Shown in pieces: positions 38,968-48,029 of a DNA stretch of 64,000 nucleotides. How positions within the stretch are numbered: the stretch's first letter is position 1; each line of letters starts with the position of its first letter. Location of the stretch: contig CAVVFG010000016.1 in assembly GCA_963747405.1 (NCBI GenBank), positions 62,001 to 126,000 on the forward strand, given 5' to 3'. The DNA comes from Fodinibacter sp963747405 (GTDB taxonomy: Bacteria > Actinomycetota > Actinomycetes > Actinomycetales > Dermatophilaceae). A program made the translations under genes and the position numbers. Under the pieces are notes generated by a model. That model saw nothing but the letters and a program-made list of their open reading frames with translations. It had not been told where the DNA came from and did not search any database.

Positions 38968-40428
38968 TCACAGCGCGATGCCGACGTACTTGGTCTCGAG
39001 GTACTCCTCGATGCCCTCGAAGCCGCCCTCGCGGCCGAAACCGGACTGCTTGACCCCGCCGAACGGGGCTGCCGGGTTCGACACGATGCCGGTGTTGACG
39101 CCGATCATCCCGAACTCCATGGCCTCGGCCACGCGCAGCACCCGGGCCTGGTCGTCGGTGTAGATGTAGCCGACCAGGCCGTACTCGGTGCCGTTGGCCT
39201 TGGCCACGGCGTCCGCGTCGTCGGTGAAGGTGCACACCGGGGCGACCGGGCCGAAGATCTCCTCGCTCAGGCAACGGCTGTCGTCGGCCACGTCGGTGAG
39301 CACCGTGGGCTGGTAGAAGTAGCCGCGGCCCGGCACGGCGCTCCCGCCGGTGAGCACCGTCGCACCCCTGCCCACGGCATCCTTGACGAGCTCGTCGACG
39401 CCGTCTCGGGCCTTCGCGGTGATGAGCGGGCCGACGTCGACGCCCTTCGTGGTGCCCTTGCCGACGGTGAGCGCACCCATCCGGTCGGCCAGCTTGGTCG
39501 AGAACTCCTGGGCCAGCGACTCGTGCACGAAGAACCGGTTGGCCGCGGTGCAGGCCTCGCCGATGTTGCGCATCTTGGCGAGCATGGCCCCGTCGACGGC
39601 GGCGTCGACGTCGGCGTCCTCGAACACCAGGAAGGGGGCGTTGCCGCCGAGCTCCATCGACAGCCGCAGCAGCTGCTCGGCCGACTGCTCGACCAGCTTC
39701 TTGCCGACGGCGGTGGAGCCGGTGAAGGTGAGCTTGCGCAGCCGCTCGTCGCGGATGACCGGCTCGCAGACGGCGCCCGAATGCGTGGTGGTGACGATGT
39801 TGAGCACGCCGTCGGGCAGCCCGGACTCCTGGAGCACCTGCGCGAGCAGCAGCATGGTGAGCGGCGTCTCGTGGGCGGGCTTGACGACCATGGTGCAGCC
39901 GGCGGCGACGGCGGGGCCGATCTTGCGGGTGCCCATGGCGAGCGGGAAGTTCCAGGGGGTGATCATCAGCGTGGGGCCGACCGGCTGCTTCATGGTGAGC
40001 AGCCGCGACGCGCCGTTGGGGGCCACCGAGTAGCGGCCGGAGATGCGCACGGCCTCCTCGGCGAACCAGCGGAAGAACTCGGCGCCGTAGGTGACCTCGC
40101 CCTTGGCCTCGGTGACGGTCTTGCCCATCTCGAGGCTCATCAGGGTGGCGAACTCGTCGGACCGCGCCACGAGGGTCTCGAACGCGCGGCGCAGGATCTC
40201 GCTGCGGTCGCGCGGCGGGGTGGCGGCCCAGCCGGCCTGGGCCTCGTGGGCGGCAGCGAGCGCGGCCAGGCCGTCCTCGGGCGTGGCGTCGGCGCAGCTG
40301 GTGAGGGTGGCGCCGCTGCTCGGGTCGTGCACGTCGAAGCGCTCGCCACTGCTCGCCTCGCGCCATTGCCCGCCGATCAGCAGCTGGGTGGGCACCGACT
40401 CGATGAGGGACTTCTGGGTGATGGCCAT
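38968..40428 (-). CDS. gabD: Succinate-semialdehyde dehydrogenase (NAD(P)+)
   Basis: 486 residues from the ATG at 40428 with AGGAT 7-8 nt upstream; an earlier ATG at 40446 overlaps that signal. Catalytic residues are Glu in LSMELGGNAPF and Cys293 in NIGEACTAANRF, the form usual for succinate-semialdehyde dehydrogenases. NTGIVSNPAAPFGGVKQSGFGREGG is the C-terminal family motif. It oxidises succinate semialdehyde to succinate, the last step of GABA breakdown, and its place at the end of the polyamine operon supports that substrate. Confidence 0.88.
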   Translation of the reverse strand: MAITQKSLIESVPTQLLIGGQWREASSGERFDVHDPSSGATLTSCADATPEDGLAALAAAHEAQAGWAATPPRDRSEILRRAFETLVARSDEFATLMSLEMGKTVTEAKGEVTYGAEFFRWFAEEAVRISGRYSVAPNGASRLLTMKQPVGPTLMITPWNFPLAMGTRKIGPAVAAGCTMVVKPAHETPLTMLLLAQVLQESGLPDGVLNIVTTTHSGAVCEPVIRDERLRKLTFTGSTAVGKKLVEQSAEQLLRLSMELGGNAPFLVFEDADVDAAVDGAMLAKMRNIGEACTAANRFFVHESLAQEFSTKLADRMGALTVGKGTTKGVDVGPLITAKARDGVDELVKDAVGRGATVLTGGSAVPGRGYFYQPTVLTDVADDSRCLSEEIFGPVAPVCTFTDDADAVAKANGTEYGLVGYIYTDDQARVLRVAEAMEFGMIGVNTGIVSNPAAPFGGVKQSGFGREGGFEGIEEYLETKYVGIAL

Positions 40429-40456
40429 GGGTCGATCCTTTCGCACGGGGAAGGGG

Positions 40457-41740
40457 TCAGCGGTCCTCGAGGCCCCAGGGCGATCCGTACCCCTGGGGCT
40501 TCGGGGCCGCGAGCAGCTCGAGGAAGGGCACGGCGTCGAAGGCCTCCGGCCCGAGGACGCCGGCGCCGGACCAGGTGCCGTCGGCGAGCAGCTCGAGGGC
40601 GACCACTGGGTTGACGGCGGTCTGCCACACCACGCACTGGGCGTCGTAGTCGCGCATCGTGTCGGCGTTGTCGCTCACGTGGTACAGGTAGGTGCGGCGT
40701 GGCTCGCCGTCCTTGCCGGTGCCGGTCACCCAGAGCCCGGCGCAGGTCCTGCCCTCCATCCGCGGGCCGATGGTGGCGGGGTCGGGCAGCACGGCCGCCA
40801 CGACGTCGCGAGGGCTCACCTGCACCCCCTTGACGGTGACCGGCTCGGTGCCGTCCAGGCCGAGGGTGTGCAGCGTGCGCAGGATCGAGATCATCTCCTC
40901 GCCCAGGCCGTACTTGAAGGTGACCTTGTCGGCCTCCACCCAGCGCGGCATCAGGAGCACCTCCTCGTGCTCCACGTGGACGCACTCGACCGGCCCGATG
41001 CCCTCGGGGAACTCGAACACCTCGGGCTCGGCGAACGGCGGCAGCGTGAAGAAGCCGGCCTCGACGTCGTAGGTGCCGTCGGCACCGACCGCGCGCGAGC
41101 GCTCCCACACGACCGGCGGGTTGAGGCACTCCTCGATGATGGTCCACATCGAGAATCCGGGGGCGAAGACCTCGTTGCCGTCGTCGTCGCGGATCACCAG
41201 GTTGGCGCCGTCGCGGGTGCCCAGCTCGTCGATGTGGCTGAACAGGTGGTCGGCGGCGTAGCGGGCGAAGACGTCGGACAGCCCGGGCTCGACGCCGATG
41301 CCGACCAGGGCCAGCCGACCCTCGGCCTCCCACCGTGCCGCCTGGGCCAGCTGGTCGTCGCCGAGCTTGACGCCGACCTTCGCATGGGGCTGGCTCGGGT
41401 GCCGGCTGGACAGGCTCATCGCCATGTCGAGGTAGTCGGCCCCGGCCGCCCTCGCCCCCTCGAACATGCTCAGCACGAAGCGCGGGTCGACCGCGTTGAA
41501 CACGTGCGTGGCGCCCACCTCCCGCGCCAGCGCGGCCACGGCACCGGCATCCGAGGCGTCGACCCGGGCGGCCCGGAAGCGCGCCTCGCCCTCGTGGCGA
41601 GCGGTGACGGCGTCGACGCTGCGCTGGGCTCGGGAGAGGTCGTAGTCGGCCACCACCCAGGAGTCGAAGAACGGGCGTTCGGCGGCGATCCGGGCGGCGG
41701 CATCGCCGACGCCACCCGCTCCGACCATGAGGACGTGCAT
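40457..41740 (-). CDS. Saccharopine dehydrogenase-like protein
   Basis: 427 residues. The N-terminal Rossmann motif is HVLMVGAGGVGDAAARIAAER; GVEPGLSDVFARYAADHLF and the large C-terminal domain match the saccharopine dehydrogenase/carboxynorspermidine synthase superfamily. Members join or split an amino acid and an aldehyde by reductive amination with NAD(P)H. In a polyamine operon a substrate such as 4-aminobutanal or a carboxy-polyamine is plausible but not shown. It lies between potC (48 nt) and gabD (28 nt) on the same strand. Confidence 0.8.
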   Translation of the reverse strand: MHVLMVGAGGVGDAAARIAAERPFFDSWVVADYDLSRAQRSVDAVTARHEGEARFRAARVDASDAGAVAALAREVGATHVFNAVDPRFVLSMFEGARAAGADYLDMAMSLSSRHPSQPHAKVGVKLGDDQLAQAARWEAEGRLALVGIGVEPGLSDVFARYAADHLFSHIDELGTRDGANLVIRDDDGNEVFAPGFSMWTIIEECLNPPVVWERSRAVGADGTYDVEAGFFTLPPFAEPEVFEFPEGIGPVECVHVEHEEVLLMPRWVEADKVTFKYGLGEEMISILRTLHTLGLDGTEPVTVKGVQVSPRDVVAAVLPDPATIGPRMEGRTCAGLWVTGTGKDGEPRRTYLYHVSDNADTMRDYDAQCVVWQTAVNPVVALELLADGTWSGAGVLGPEAFDAVPFLELLAAPKPQGYGSPWGLEDR

Positions 41741-41788
41741 GGGGTTCCTGTTCCGGCAGTGGCGTGGTCGTGGGCTCGTCGGGTGGTG

Positions 41789-42592
41789 CTACTTCTTGCG
41801 GGCGTTGCCCACGAGCTGGCCGATGATGACCAGCGCGAGGGCGATGACGAACATCGAGAAGCCGATCACGTTGGCCTGGGCAGGGATTCCGCGCAGGTAG
41901 GAGACGTAGACGAACTTCGGGAAGGTGGTCTCGTTGCCCGAGACGAAGTTGGTGATGATGAAGTCGTCGAAGGACAGCGAGAACGCCAGCAGCCCGGCAC
42001 CGATGATGCCGGGGAGCACCAGCGGGAAGGTGATCTTCCAGAAGGTGCTGCCCGGCCCGGCGTAGAGGTCCTGGGCGGCCTCTTCCAGGCGCGGGTCGAG
42101 GCTCTGCAACCGGGCCTTGACCGTGACGACGACGAAGCTGACGCAGAACATGATGTGCGCGATGACGATCGTCGTGAAGCCCAGCCCCAGGCCGACCCGC
42201 GAGAAGCCCTGCACGAAGATCGTCAGCAGGCTGGCGCCGAGCACGATCTCGGGGGTGGCCATCGGCACGAACACGAGCACGTTGCTCACGCCGCTGCCGC
42301 GGAAGCGGTGGCGCACCAGGGCGAAGGCCAGCAGCGTGCCGAGCACCATCGACACCAGCGTGGCGATGAGACCGATCTCGAGCGAGGTCACGAGCGACTC
42401 GCACACGCCGGGGGCACCGCACGGGTCCTTCCAGTACTTCAGGGTGGGGCTGCCCACCGGGTTCCACACGATGTTCGACTTCTTGTAGTTGTTGAACGAG
42501 AAGACGAACGTGTATGCCACCGGGAGGAAGAGGTAGAGCAGCACCAGGATCGCCGTGATCATGGCGAACCGGTTGCCCAGCCAGCGCCTCAT
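41789..42592 (-). CDS. potC: Polyamine ABC transporter permease (PotC type)
   Basis: 267 residues from the ATG at 42592, overlapping the potB stop by 4 nt; the longer frame above is a shadow of potB. About six membrane segments. The EAA loop reads EEAAQDLYAGPGSTFWKITFPLVLPGI, the site that contacts the ATPase. SFDDFIITNFVSG is characteristic of PotC. It forms the inner-membrane channel with PotB. Confidence 0.9.
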   Translation of the reverse strand: MRRWLGNRFAMITAILVLLYLFLPVAYTFVFSFNNYKKSNIVWNPVGSPTLKYWKDPCGAPGVCESLVTSLEIGLIATLVSMVLGTLLAFALVRHRFRGSGVSNVLVFVPMATPEIVLGASLLTIFVQGFSRVGLGLGFTTIVIAHIMFCVSFVVVTVKARLQSLDPRLEEAAQDLYAGPGSTFWKITFPLVLPGIIGAGLLAFSLSFDDFIITNFVSGNETTFPKFVYVSYLRGIPAQANVIGFSMFVIALALVIIGQLVGNARKK

Positions 42593-43506
42593 ATCAGCTC
42601 CTCGGTCCCGAAGCGGCGGACGTAGGCGAAGACGAGGGCGAGGATCAGGGCCATCAGGGTGAACGACAGCGCCGCGGCCACCGGGAAGCCCCCGAGCACC
42701 CGGAAGAACTGGCTCTCGATGACGTTCCCGATCATCTTGGTGTTGTCGGAGCCGAGCAGCTCGGCGTTGACGTAGTCGCCGGCCGCCGGGATGAAGGTCA
42801 GCAGGGTGCCGGCGAGCACGCCCGGCATGCTGATCGGGAGGGTGACCGTGCGGAAGGTGGTGAACCCGTTCGCGTACAGGTCTCCGCCCGCCTCGATGAC
42901 GCGTGGGTCGGCCCGCTCGAGCGAGGCGTAGATGGGCAGCACCATGAACGGCAGGAAGTTGTAGGTGAGGCCCGCGACGACCGCCACCCAGGTCTCGGTG
43001 ATGCGCCCGCCCGGCAGCAGGTGCAGGTAGGTGAGCGTGGAGGCCACCGGCCCCTCGTCGGACAGGATCTGCCGCCACGCGACGGTGCGCAGGATGAACG
43101 ACGTGAAGAACGGCGCGATCACCGCGATGAGCATGACGTTGCGCCAGCGCCCCGCCTTGAACGCCATGGCGTAGGCCAGCGGGTAGGCCAGGCAGAACGC
43201 GAAGAAGGTGGCCAGCCCGGCGAAGGCGAAGGAGCGGAAGAACTGCGGGGCGAAGTCGGTGAGCGCAGTGGCGTAGTTGCCCAGGTTGACGTCGCGGTAG
43301 TAGAAGCCGGGGTAGCCGGGGAACTGCGACTGCAGGCTCACCGTGAACAGCTGCACCAGGGGCACGACGAAGAAGACGAACAGCCACAGGGCTCCGGGCA
43401 GCAGCAGCAGGTAGGGAACCCACGAGCGGCCCTTGTGGTCGGGCTGGGGCGCGGGCGGCGGGGTCACCTCGCCCGCCCGTGCCGACACGTGTGTGAGTGC
43501 GCTCAC
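42589..43506 (-). CDS. potB: Polyamine ABC transporter permease (PotB type)
   Basis: 305 residues from the GTG at 43506, 1 nt after the potA stop; the first 99 codons of the open frame overlap potA and are excluded. It has about six membrane segments and the EAA motif VIEAGGDLYANGFTTFRTVTLPISMPGV. FIPAAGDYVNAELLG is a PotB hallmark. Partner of PotC. Confidence 0.9.
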   Translation of the reverse strand: MSALTHVSARAGEVTPPPAPQPDHKGRSWVPYLLLLPGALWLFVFFVVPLVQLFTVSLQSQFPGYPGFYYRDVNLGNYATALTDFAPQFFRSFAFAGLATFFAFCLAYPLAYAMAFKAGRWRNVMLIAVIAPFFTSFILRTVAWRQILSDEGPVASTLTYLHLLPGGRITETWVAVVAGLTYNFLPFMVLPIYASLERADPRVIEAGGDLYANGFTTFRTVTLPISMPGVLAGTLLTFIPAAGDYVNAELLGSDNTKMIGNVIESQFFRVLGGFPVAAALSFTLMALILALVFAYVRRFGTEELI

Positions 43507-43507
43507 C

Positions 43508-44650
43508 TCAGACCGCCTCGACGGCTGCGCGGGCCTCGGCGTCGTCGACGGGCACGCCGAAGGCATGGTGCGGGTCCCAGGTGATCCAGACGTCGTTGCC
43601 GGGGCGCAGGTCGATCGGCTCGACGTCGAGGTTCTGCTCGTAGCAGCTCCACATGGCGCCGCTCGGCAGCTGCACGAGGTACTGGGTGGCGACACCGGTG
43701 AACGAGACGTCGAGCACGATGCCCTTGACGTCGTCGCCGATGCCGTCGCCCCTGCTGCGCATGACGCGCACCTTCTCGGGCCGCACGCCGAAGGTGACCT
43801 CACCGTCGTGGACGGCGCTGCGGGCCAACGGGATCTTGACCTTCGAGCCCTGCACCTCGGCGACGACGTGGTCGCCGTCGCGGTCGAGGATGCGGCCCGT
43901 GCCCAGGTTGGACTGGCCCACGAAGTTGGCGACGAAGGAGGTGCGCGGCAGGTCGTACAGGCTCGCCGGCGCGCCCATCTGCTCGATCCGGCCGTGGTTC
44001 ATCACGGCCACGGTGTCGGCCATCGTCATGGCCTCCTCCTGGTCGTGCGTGACGTGGATGAAGGTCAGGCCCACCTCGGTCTGGATCCGCTTGAGCTCGA
44101 CCTGCATCTGGCGGCGCAGCTTGAGGTCGAGGGCACCGAGCGGCTCGTCGAGCAGCAGCACCTCGGGGCGGTTGACGATGGCCCGGGCAAGCGCCACGCG
44201 CTGCTGCTGACCACCGGAGAGCTGGGTCGGCTTGCGGGTGGCGAGGTGGTCCATCTGCACCAGCGCGAGTGCCTCCTCGGCGAGCTTCGCCGAGTCGGAC
44301 TGGCCGCGCCGCTTGGGGCCGAAGGCCACGTTGTCGCGGATGGTGAGGTGCGGGAAGAGCGCGTAGCTCTGGAACACCGTGTTGACCGGGCGCTCGTAGG
44401 AGCGGCTGCCGGTGAGGTCGGTGTCGCCGATGAACACCCGTCCGCTGGTGGGCTGTTCGAGACCCGCAACCATCCGCAGGGTCGTGGTCTTGCCGCAGCC
44501 CGACGGGCCCAGCAGGGCGAAGAACGAGCCACGGGGAACGACCAGGCTCAGGTCGTCGACCGCCTTGAACTCGCCGAACGCCTTGGTGACGTCCTCGAGG
44601 CGCAGGTCGCCCCGGGCCTCGCGGAACCCGCCTTGAGTGGAACCGGCCAT
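43508..44650 (-). CDS. potA: Polyamine ABC transporter ATPase (PotA type)
   Basis: 380 residues from the ATG at 44650, which shares one base with the potD stop. Walker A is LLGPSGCGKTTTLR, the signature is LSGGQQQRVALARAI, Walker B is LLLDEPLGALD, and the switch His is in VTHDQEEAM. A TOBE domain closes the protein. It powers polyamine import. Confidence 0.92.
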   Translation of the reverse strand: MAGSTQGGFREARGDLRLEDVTKAFGEFKAVDDLSLVVPRGSFFALLGPSGCGKTTTLRMVAGLEQPTSGRVFIGDTDLTGSRSYERPVNTVFQSYALFPHLTIRDNVAFGPKRRGQSDSAKLAEEALALVQMDHLATRKPTQLSGGQQQRVALARAIVNRPEVLLLDEPLGALDLKLRRQMQVELKRIQTEVGLTFIHVTHDQEEAMTMADTVAVMNHGRIEQMGAPASLYDLPRTSFVANFVGQSNLGTGRILDRDGDHVVAEVQGSKVKIPLARSAVHDGEVTFGVRPEKVRVMRSRGDGIGDDVKGIVLDVSFTGVATQYLVQLPSGAMWSCYEQNLDVEPIDLRPGNDVWITWDPHHAFGVPVDDAEARAAVEAV

Positions 44651-45891
44651 CAGTTGCCCTGCACCTTCTGCCACCTGGCGCTGTACTTGGCGTCCTCTTC
44701 GGGCGTGAGTGCCCGGAAGCCCTGGATGTTGTTGTCCTTGATGTACTCGGGACTGGGGAAGATGAACGGGCTGTCGGCCAGCTCGGGGTCGCTCTTCGCG
44801 AGCTCCTCCTGGGCGCCGGCGACAGGGCACACGTAGTTGACCCACGCCGCCACCTGCGCCGCGATCTCCGGCTGGTAGTAGTAGTTCATCAGCGTCTGGG
44901 CGTTCTGGCGGTGCGGCGAGGTGATGGGGATCATCATGTTGTCGCTCCACAGCGTGCCGCCGGACTCGGGGATCACGAACTGCCAGTTGTCGTTCTCGGT
45001 CTCCGCGCGCAGCACGAACAGGTCACCGCTCCAGACGATGCCCGCGATCGCGTTGCCCGACTTGAGGTCCTCCAGGTAGGAGTTGCCCTTGATCCGGCGG
45101 ATGTAGCCCTCGGACATCCGTCGCTCGATCTCGGCGACGGCCTTGTCGAACTCGGCGTCGCCCCACTCGGGCCCGGAGATGTCGACGCCCTGGCTCTGCA
45201 TGACCACGCCCACGGTGTCGCGGAACTCGCTGAGCACGACGATGCGGCCCTTGAGCTCGTCGGTCCACAGGTCGTCGATGGTCTTGGGCTCCTTGGTGAC
45301 CTTCGACTTGTCGTAGCCGATGCCGGCGAAGCCGGACTGCCAGGTCAGCGAGTTCTGCCGGCCCGGGTCGAAGCCGACGTCCTTGAGGCTGTCGAGCAGG
45401 TTGCTGGCGTTCGGCATCCGGATCAGCTCCAGGGGCTGGCAGAGCCGCTCGCGGATCACCCGGTTGGCCATCCAGTCGGTGAAGACGAAGATGTCGCGGC
45501 CGATGTCCTGGCCGGCCCGCAGCTGCGGGGCGATCTTGTTGAAGTAGGAGTCGTTGTCCTCGATGTCCTCGCTGTACGTGGCCTGGATCCCGGTGTCCTT
45601 GATGAACTGCTCGAGGGTCGGGTACTTCTTGGTCTCCTCGTCGTAGTCGAGGTAGGCCGTCCAGTTCGCCCAGCGGACGATCTTCTGCGTGTCGGAGAGG
45701 TCGGTGGGCAGCGTCAGCGCCTCCACGCCGCCGGCCGGCGGCGGTGGTGGTGCGCACGCGGCGAGGGCGGCGGCGGCGCCGCCCATCGCGGCCGTGCCGA
45801 GGAGCGAGCGTCGGGTGAGGTTGCTGGACCTCGCGGCGCGGATCAGCTCGCGCGCCATGGGATCGGCCGGGGGTCGCCGTCTCAGTGCCAT
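44650..45891 (-). CDS. potD: Polyamine ABC transporter substrate-binding lipoprotein (PotD type)
   Basis: 413 residues from the ATG at 45891. A twin-arginine-like signal (TRRSLLGTAAMGG, Arg27-Arg28) leads to the lipobox LAAC with Cys46, so the mature protein is anchored outside the membrane. The mature start KIVRWANWTAYLDYDEETKKYPTLEQF and LPESGGTLWSDNM-like end (VIPESGGTLWSDNMMIP) match PotD/PotF periplasmic-type binders. It delivers putrescine or spermidine to PotBC. It starts 13 nt after the aldehyde dehydrogenase stop. Confidence 0.92.
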   Translation of the reverse strand: MALRRRPPADPMARELIRAARSSNLTRRSLLGTAAMGGAAAALAACAPPPPPAGGVEALTLPTDLSDTQKIVRWANWTAYLDYDEETKKYPTLEQFIKDTGIQATYSEDIEDNDSYFNKIAPQLRAGQDIGRDIFVFTDWMANRVIRERLCQPLELIRMPNASNLLDSLKDVGFDPGRQNSLTWQSGFAGIGYDKSKVTKEPKTIDDLWTDELKGRIVVLSEFRDTVGVVMQSQGVDISGPEWGDAEFDKAVAEIERRMSEGYIRRIKGNSYLEDLKSGNAIAGIVWSGDLFVLRAETENDNWQFVIPESGGTLWSDNMMIPITSPHRQNAQTLMNYYYQPEIAAQVAAWVNYVCPVAGAQEELAKSDPELADSPFIFPSPEYIKDNNIQGFRALTPEEDAKYSARWQKVQGN

Positions 45892-45904
45892 TGGGGTCGT
45901 TTCC

Positions 45905-47350
45905 TCAGCTCTCGATGTTCGCCATGACGTGTTTGACGCGGGTGTAGTCCTCGAAGCCGTACATCGACAGGTCCTTGCCGTAGCCCGACTTCTTGTAGCC
46001 GCCGTGGGGCATCTCGGCCACCAGCGGGATGTGGGTGTTGATCCAGACGCAACCGAAGTCGAGGGCACGGGACATCCGCATCGCGCGGCCGAAGTCCTTG
46101 GTCCACACCGAGGAGGCCAGCCCGTAGTCGACGCCGTTGGCCCAGGCGAGCGCCTCGGCCTCGTCGGTGAAGCGCTGCACGGTGATGACCGGCCCGAAGA
46201 TCTCGTTCTGGATGGCCTCGTCGTCCTGCTTCAGGCCGGAGAGCACGGTCGGCTCCAGGTAGAACCCGTCGCCGAGGTCGGCGCGGCGGTTGCCACCGGC
46301 CGAGACCGTGGCGTGCGAGGGAAGCCGCTCGATGAACCCCGACACGTGCGCGAGCTGGCGGGCGTTGTTGACCGGGCCGAACAGCGCGTCCTCGTCGGTC
46401 GGCAGCCCGACCGGGGCCGAGCCGTTGGCGTACTCCGAGAGCGCCGCGACGAAGTCGTCGTGGATGTGCGGTGCGGCGAGCACGCGGGTGGCCGCCGTGC
46501 AGTCCTGGCCGGCGTTGAAGTAGCCGGCGATCGCGATGCCCTCGACCGCGGCCTCGATGTCGGCGTCGTCGAAGACCACGACCGGGGCCTTGCCGCCGAG
46601 CTCGAGGTGCACCCGCTTGACGCTGGGCGCGGCGCTGGCGGCCACCTCGGCGCCGGCGCGCACCGAGCCGGTGATGGCGACCAGCCCCGGCGTGCGGTGC
46701 TCGACCAGCATCCGGCCGGTGTCGCGGTCACCGGTGATCACGTTGAGCGCACCGGCCGGGAGGAACTCGGACGCGATCTCGGCCAGGCGCAAGGTGGTCT
46801 CGGGGGTGGTGTCGCTGGGCTTGAGCACCACGGTGTTGCCCGCGGCCAGCGCGGGGGCGATCTTCCACACGGCCATGAGCAGCGGGTAGTTCCACGGGGT
46901 GACCTGGCCGACGACCCCGATCGGCTCCCGCCTGATCCACGAGGTGTGACCCCGCATGTACTCCCCCGCCGCCTTGCCCTCCAGCACCCGGGCCGCCCCG
47001 GCGAAGAAGCGCAGCTGGTCGACCATCGGCGGGATCTCCTCGCTCGCCGTGAGCGCCCGGATCTTGCCGGTGTTCTCGGACTCCAGCGCGATCAGCTCGT
47101 CGGCGTTGGCCTCGATCGCGTCGGCGATCTTCAGCAGGGCCTGCTGGCGCTCGCTCGGGGTGGTGCGCCCCCACTCCGCGAAGGCCGTGTCGGCCGCTGC
47201 ATAGGCCGCGTCGACGTCGGCCTGGCCGCTGACCGGTGCAGTGGCGACGACGGCTCCGGTGGCCGGGTTGACGATGTCGGTGGTGGAGTCGGTACGCCCG
47301 TCGACGTACTCACCGCCGATGAAGTTGCGCAGGCTGCGCTGATCGCTCAT
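45905..47350 (-). CDS. Aldehyde dehydrogenase, probable 4-aminobutyraldehyde dehydrogenase
   Basis: 481 residues from the ATG at 47350, with GGGAG 8 nt upstream; the ATG at 47356 is too close to that site, and the open frame above it crosses the promoter. The catalytic Cys284 is in NAGQDCTAATR and the general base Glu in VHLELGGKAPV. GCVWINTHIPLVAEMPHGGYKKSGYGKDLS resembles betaine/aminobutyraldehyde dehydrogenases (PatD/Prr). It would convert 4-aminobutanal to GABA. First gene of the minus-strand polyamine operon. Confidence 0.87.
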   Translation of the reverse strand: MSDQRSLRNFIGGEYVDGRTDSTTDIVNPATGAVVATAPVSGQADVDAAYAAADTAFAEWGRTTPSERQQALLKIADAIEANADELIALESENTGKIRALTASEEIPPMVDQLRFFAGAARVLEGKAAGEYMRGHTSWIRREPIGVVGQVTPWNYPLLMAVWKIAPALAAGNTVVLKPSDTTPETTLRLAEIASEFLPAGALNVITGDRDTGRMLVEHRTPGLVAITGSVRAGAEVAASAAPSVKRVHLELGGKAPVVVFDDADIEAAVEGIAIAGYFNAGQDCTAATRVLAAPHIHDDFVAALSEYANGSAPVGLPTDEDALFGPVNNARQLAHVSGFIERLPSHATVSAGGNRRADLGDGFYLEPTVLSGLKQDDEAIQNEIFGPVITVQRFTDEAEALAWANGVDYGLASSVWTKDFGRAMRMSRALDFGCVWINTHIPLVAEMPHGGYKKSGYGKDLSMYGFEDYTRVKHVMANIES

Positions 47351-47394
47351 GTGCATGGCTCCCGGGGGGGTGAAGGGGACGGCTGTGCAGGGGG

Positions 47395-47422
47395 ACTCTA
47401 AACCGAACTCCCGCGAAGTCAC
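47395..47422 (-). promoter_or_regulatory. Candidate promoter of the polyamine uptake operon
   Basis: On the minus strand TAGAGT (47395-47400) fits the -10 consensus, and GTGACT (47417-47422) resembles TTGACA at a 16-nt spacing. The element lies 45 nt in front of the aldehyde dehydrogenase ATG. Just beyond it, 47440-47470 is the most AT-rich stretch of the neighbourhood and holds GAAT-7-ATTC, a possible Lrp-type site between the divergent genes. Confidence 0.5.
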
Positions 47423-47534
47423 TAGGGTTTCGGGCTGTGAGAATGATGAAAATTCGCACCATGAGACGCCAGAACCAACGGATTCCGTCATCTCAGGACT
47501 TGCGCGACAACCGAATCAGCGTCACGATGGCGCG

Positions 47535-48029
47535 GTGACCCGCAGCACACCCCCGGCCCGCAGCCCGCGCACGGCCTCCGAGACCCGGCTCGACGACGTC
47601 GCCAAGCGCATCATCGAGCTGCTCCAGGAGGACGGGCGGCAGTCGTACGCCGCCATCGCCAAGGCCGTGGGCCTGTCGGAGGCAGCGGTGCGCCAGCGCG
47701 TGCAGCGCCTGCTCGACGCCGAGGTCATGCAGATCGTCGCGGTGACCGACCCCATCCAGGTGGGGTTCTCGCGCCAGGCGATGATCGGCATCCGGGCAGA
47801 GGGCGACCTGATCGCGCTCGGTGAGGCGCTGTCGAGCATGACCGAGGTCGACTACGTGGTGACCACCGCCGGCAGCTTCGACATCCTCGCCGAGGTGGTC
47901 TGCGAGGACGACGACCACCTGCTCGACCTGCTGACCAACCAGATCCGCATCCTCCCGGGGGTCCGGTCCACCGAGACGTTCGTCTACCTGAAGCTGAACA
48001 AGCAGCACTACAACTGGGGTACCCGATGA
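47535..48029 (+). CDS. Lrp/AsnC family transcriptional regulator
   Basis: 164 residues from the GTG at 47535; the open frame before it runs through the promoter region. The helix-turn-helix is LDDVAKRIIELLQEDGRQSYAAIAKAVGLSEAAVRQRVQRLL and the C-terminal RAM (ligand) domain is VVTTAGSFDILAEVVCEDDDHLLDLL. Lrp-type regulators bind amino acids or related metabolites. Its place between the two polyamine units suggests it controls both in response to a polyamine-derived ligand. The stop overlaps the next start by 4 nt (ATGA). Confidence 0.9.
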   Translation: MTRSTPPARSPRTASETRLDDVAKRIIELLQEDGRQSYAAIAKAVGLSEAAVRQRVQRLLDAEVMQIVAVTDPIQVGFSRQAMIGIRAEGDLIALGEALSSMTEVDYVVTTAGSFDILAEVVCEDDDHLLDLLTNQIRILPGVRSTETFVYLKLNKQHYNWGTR

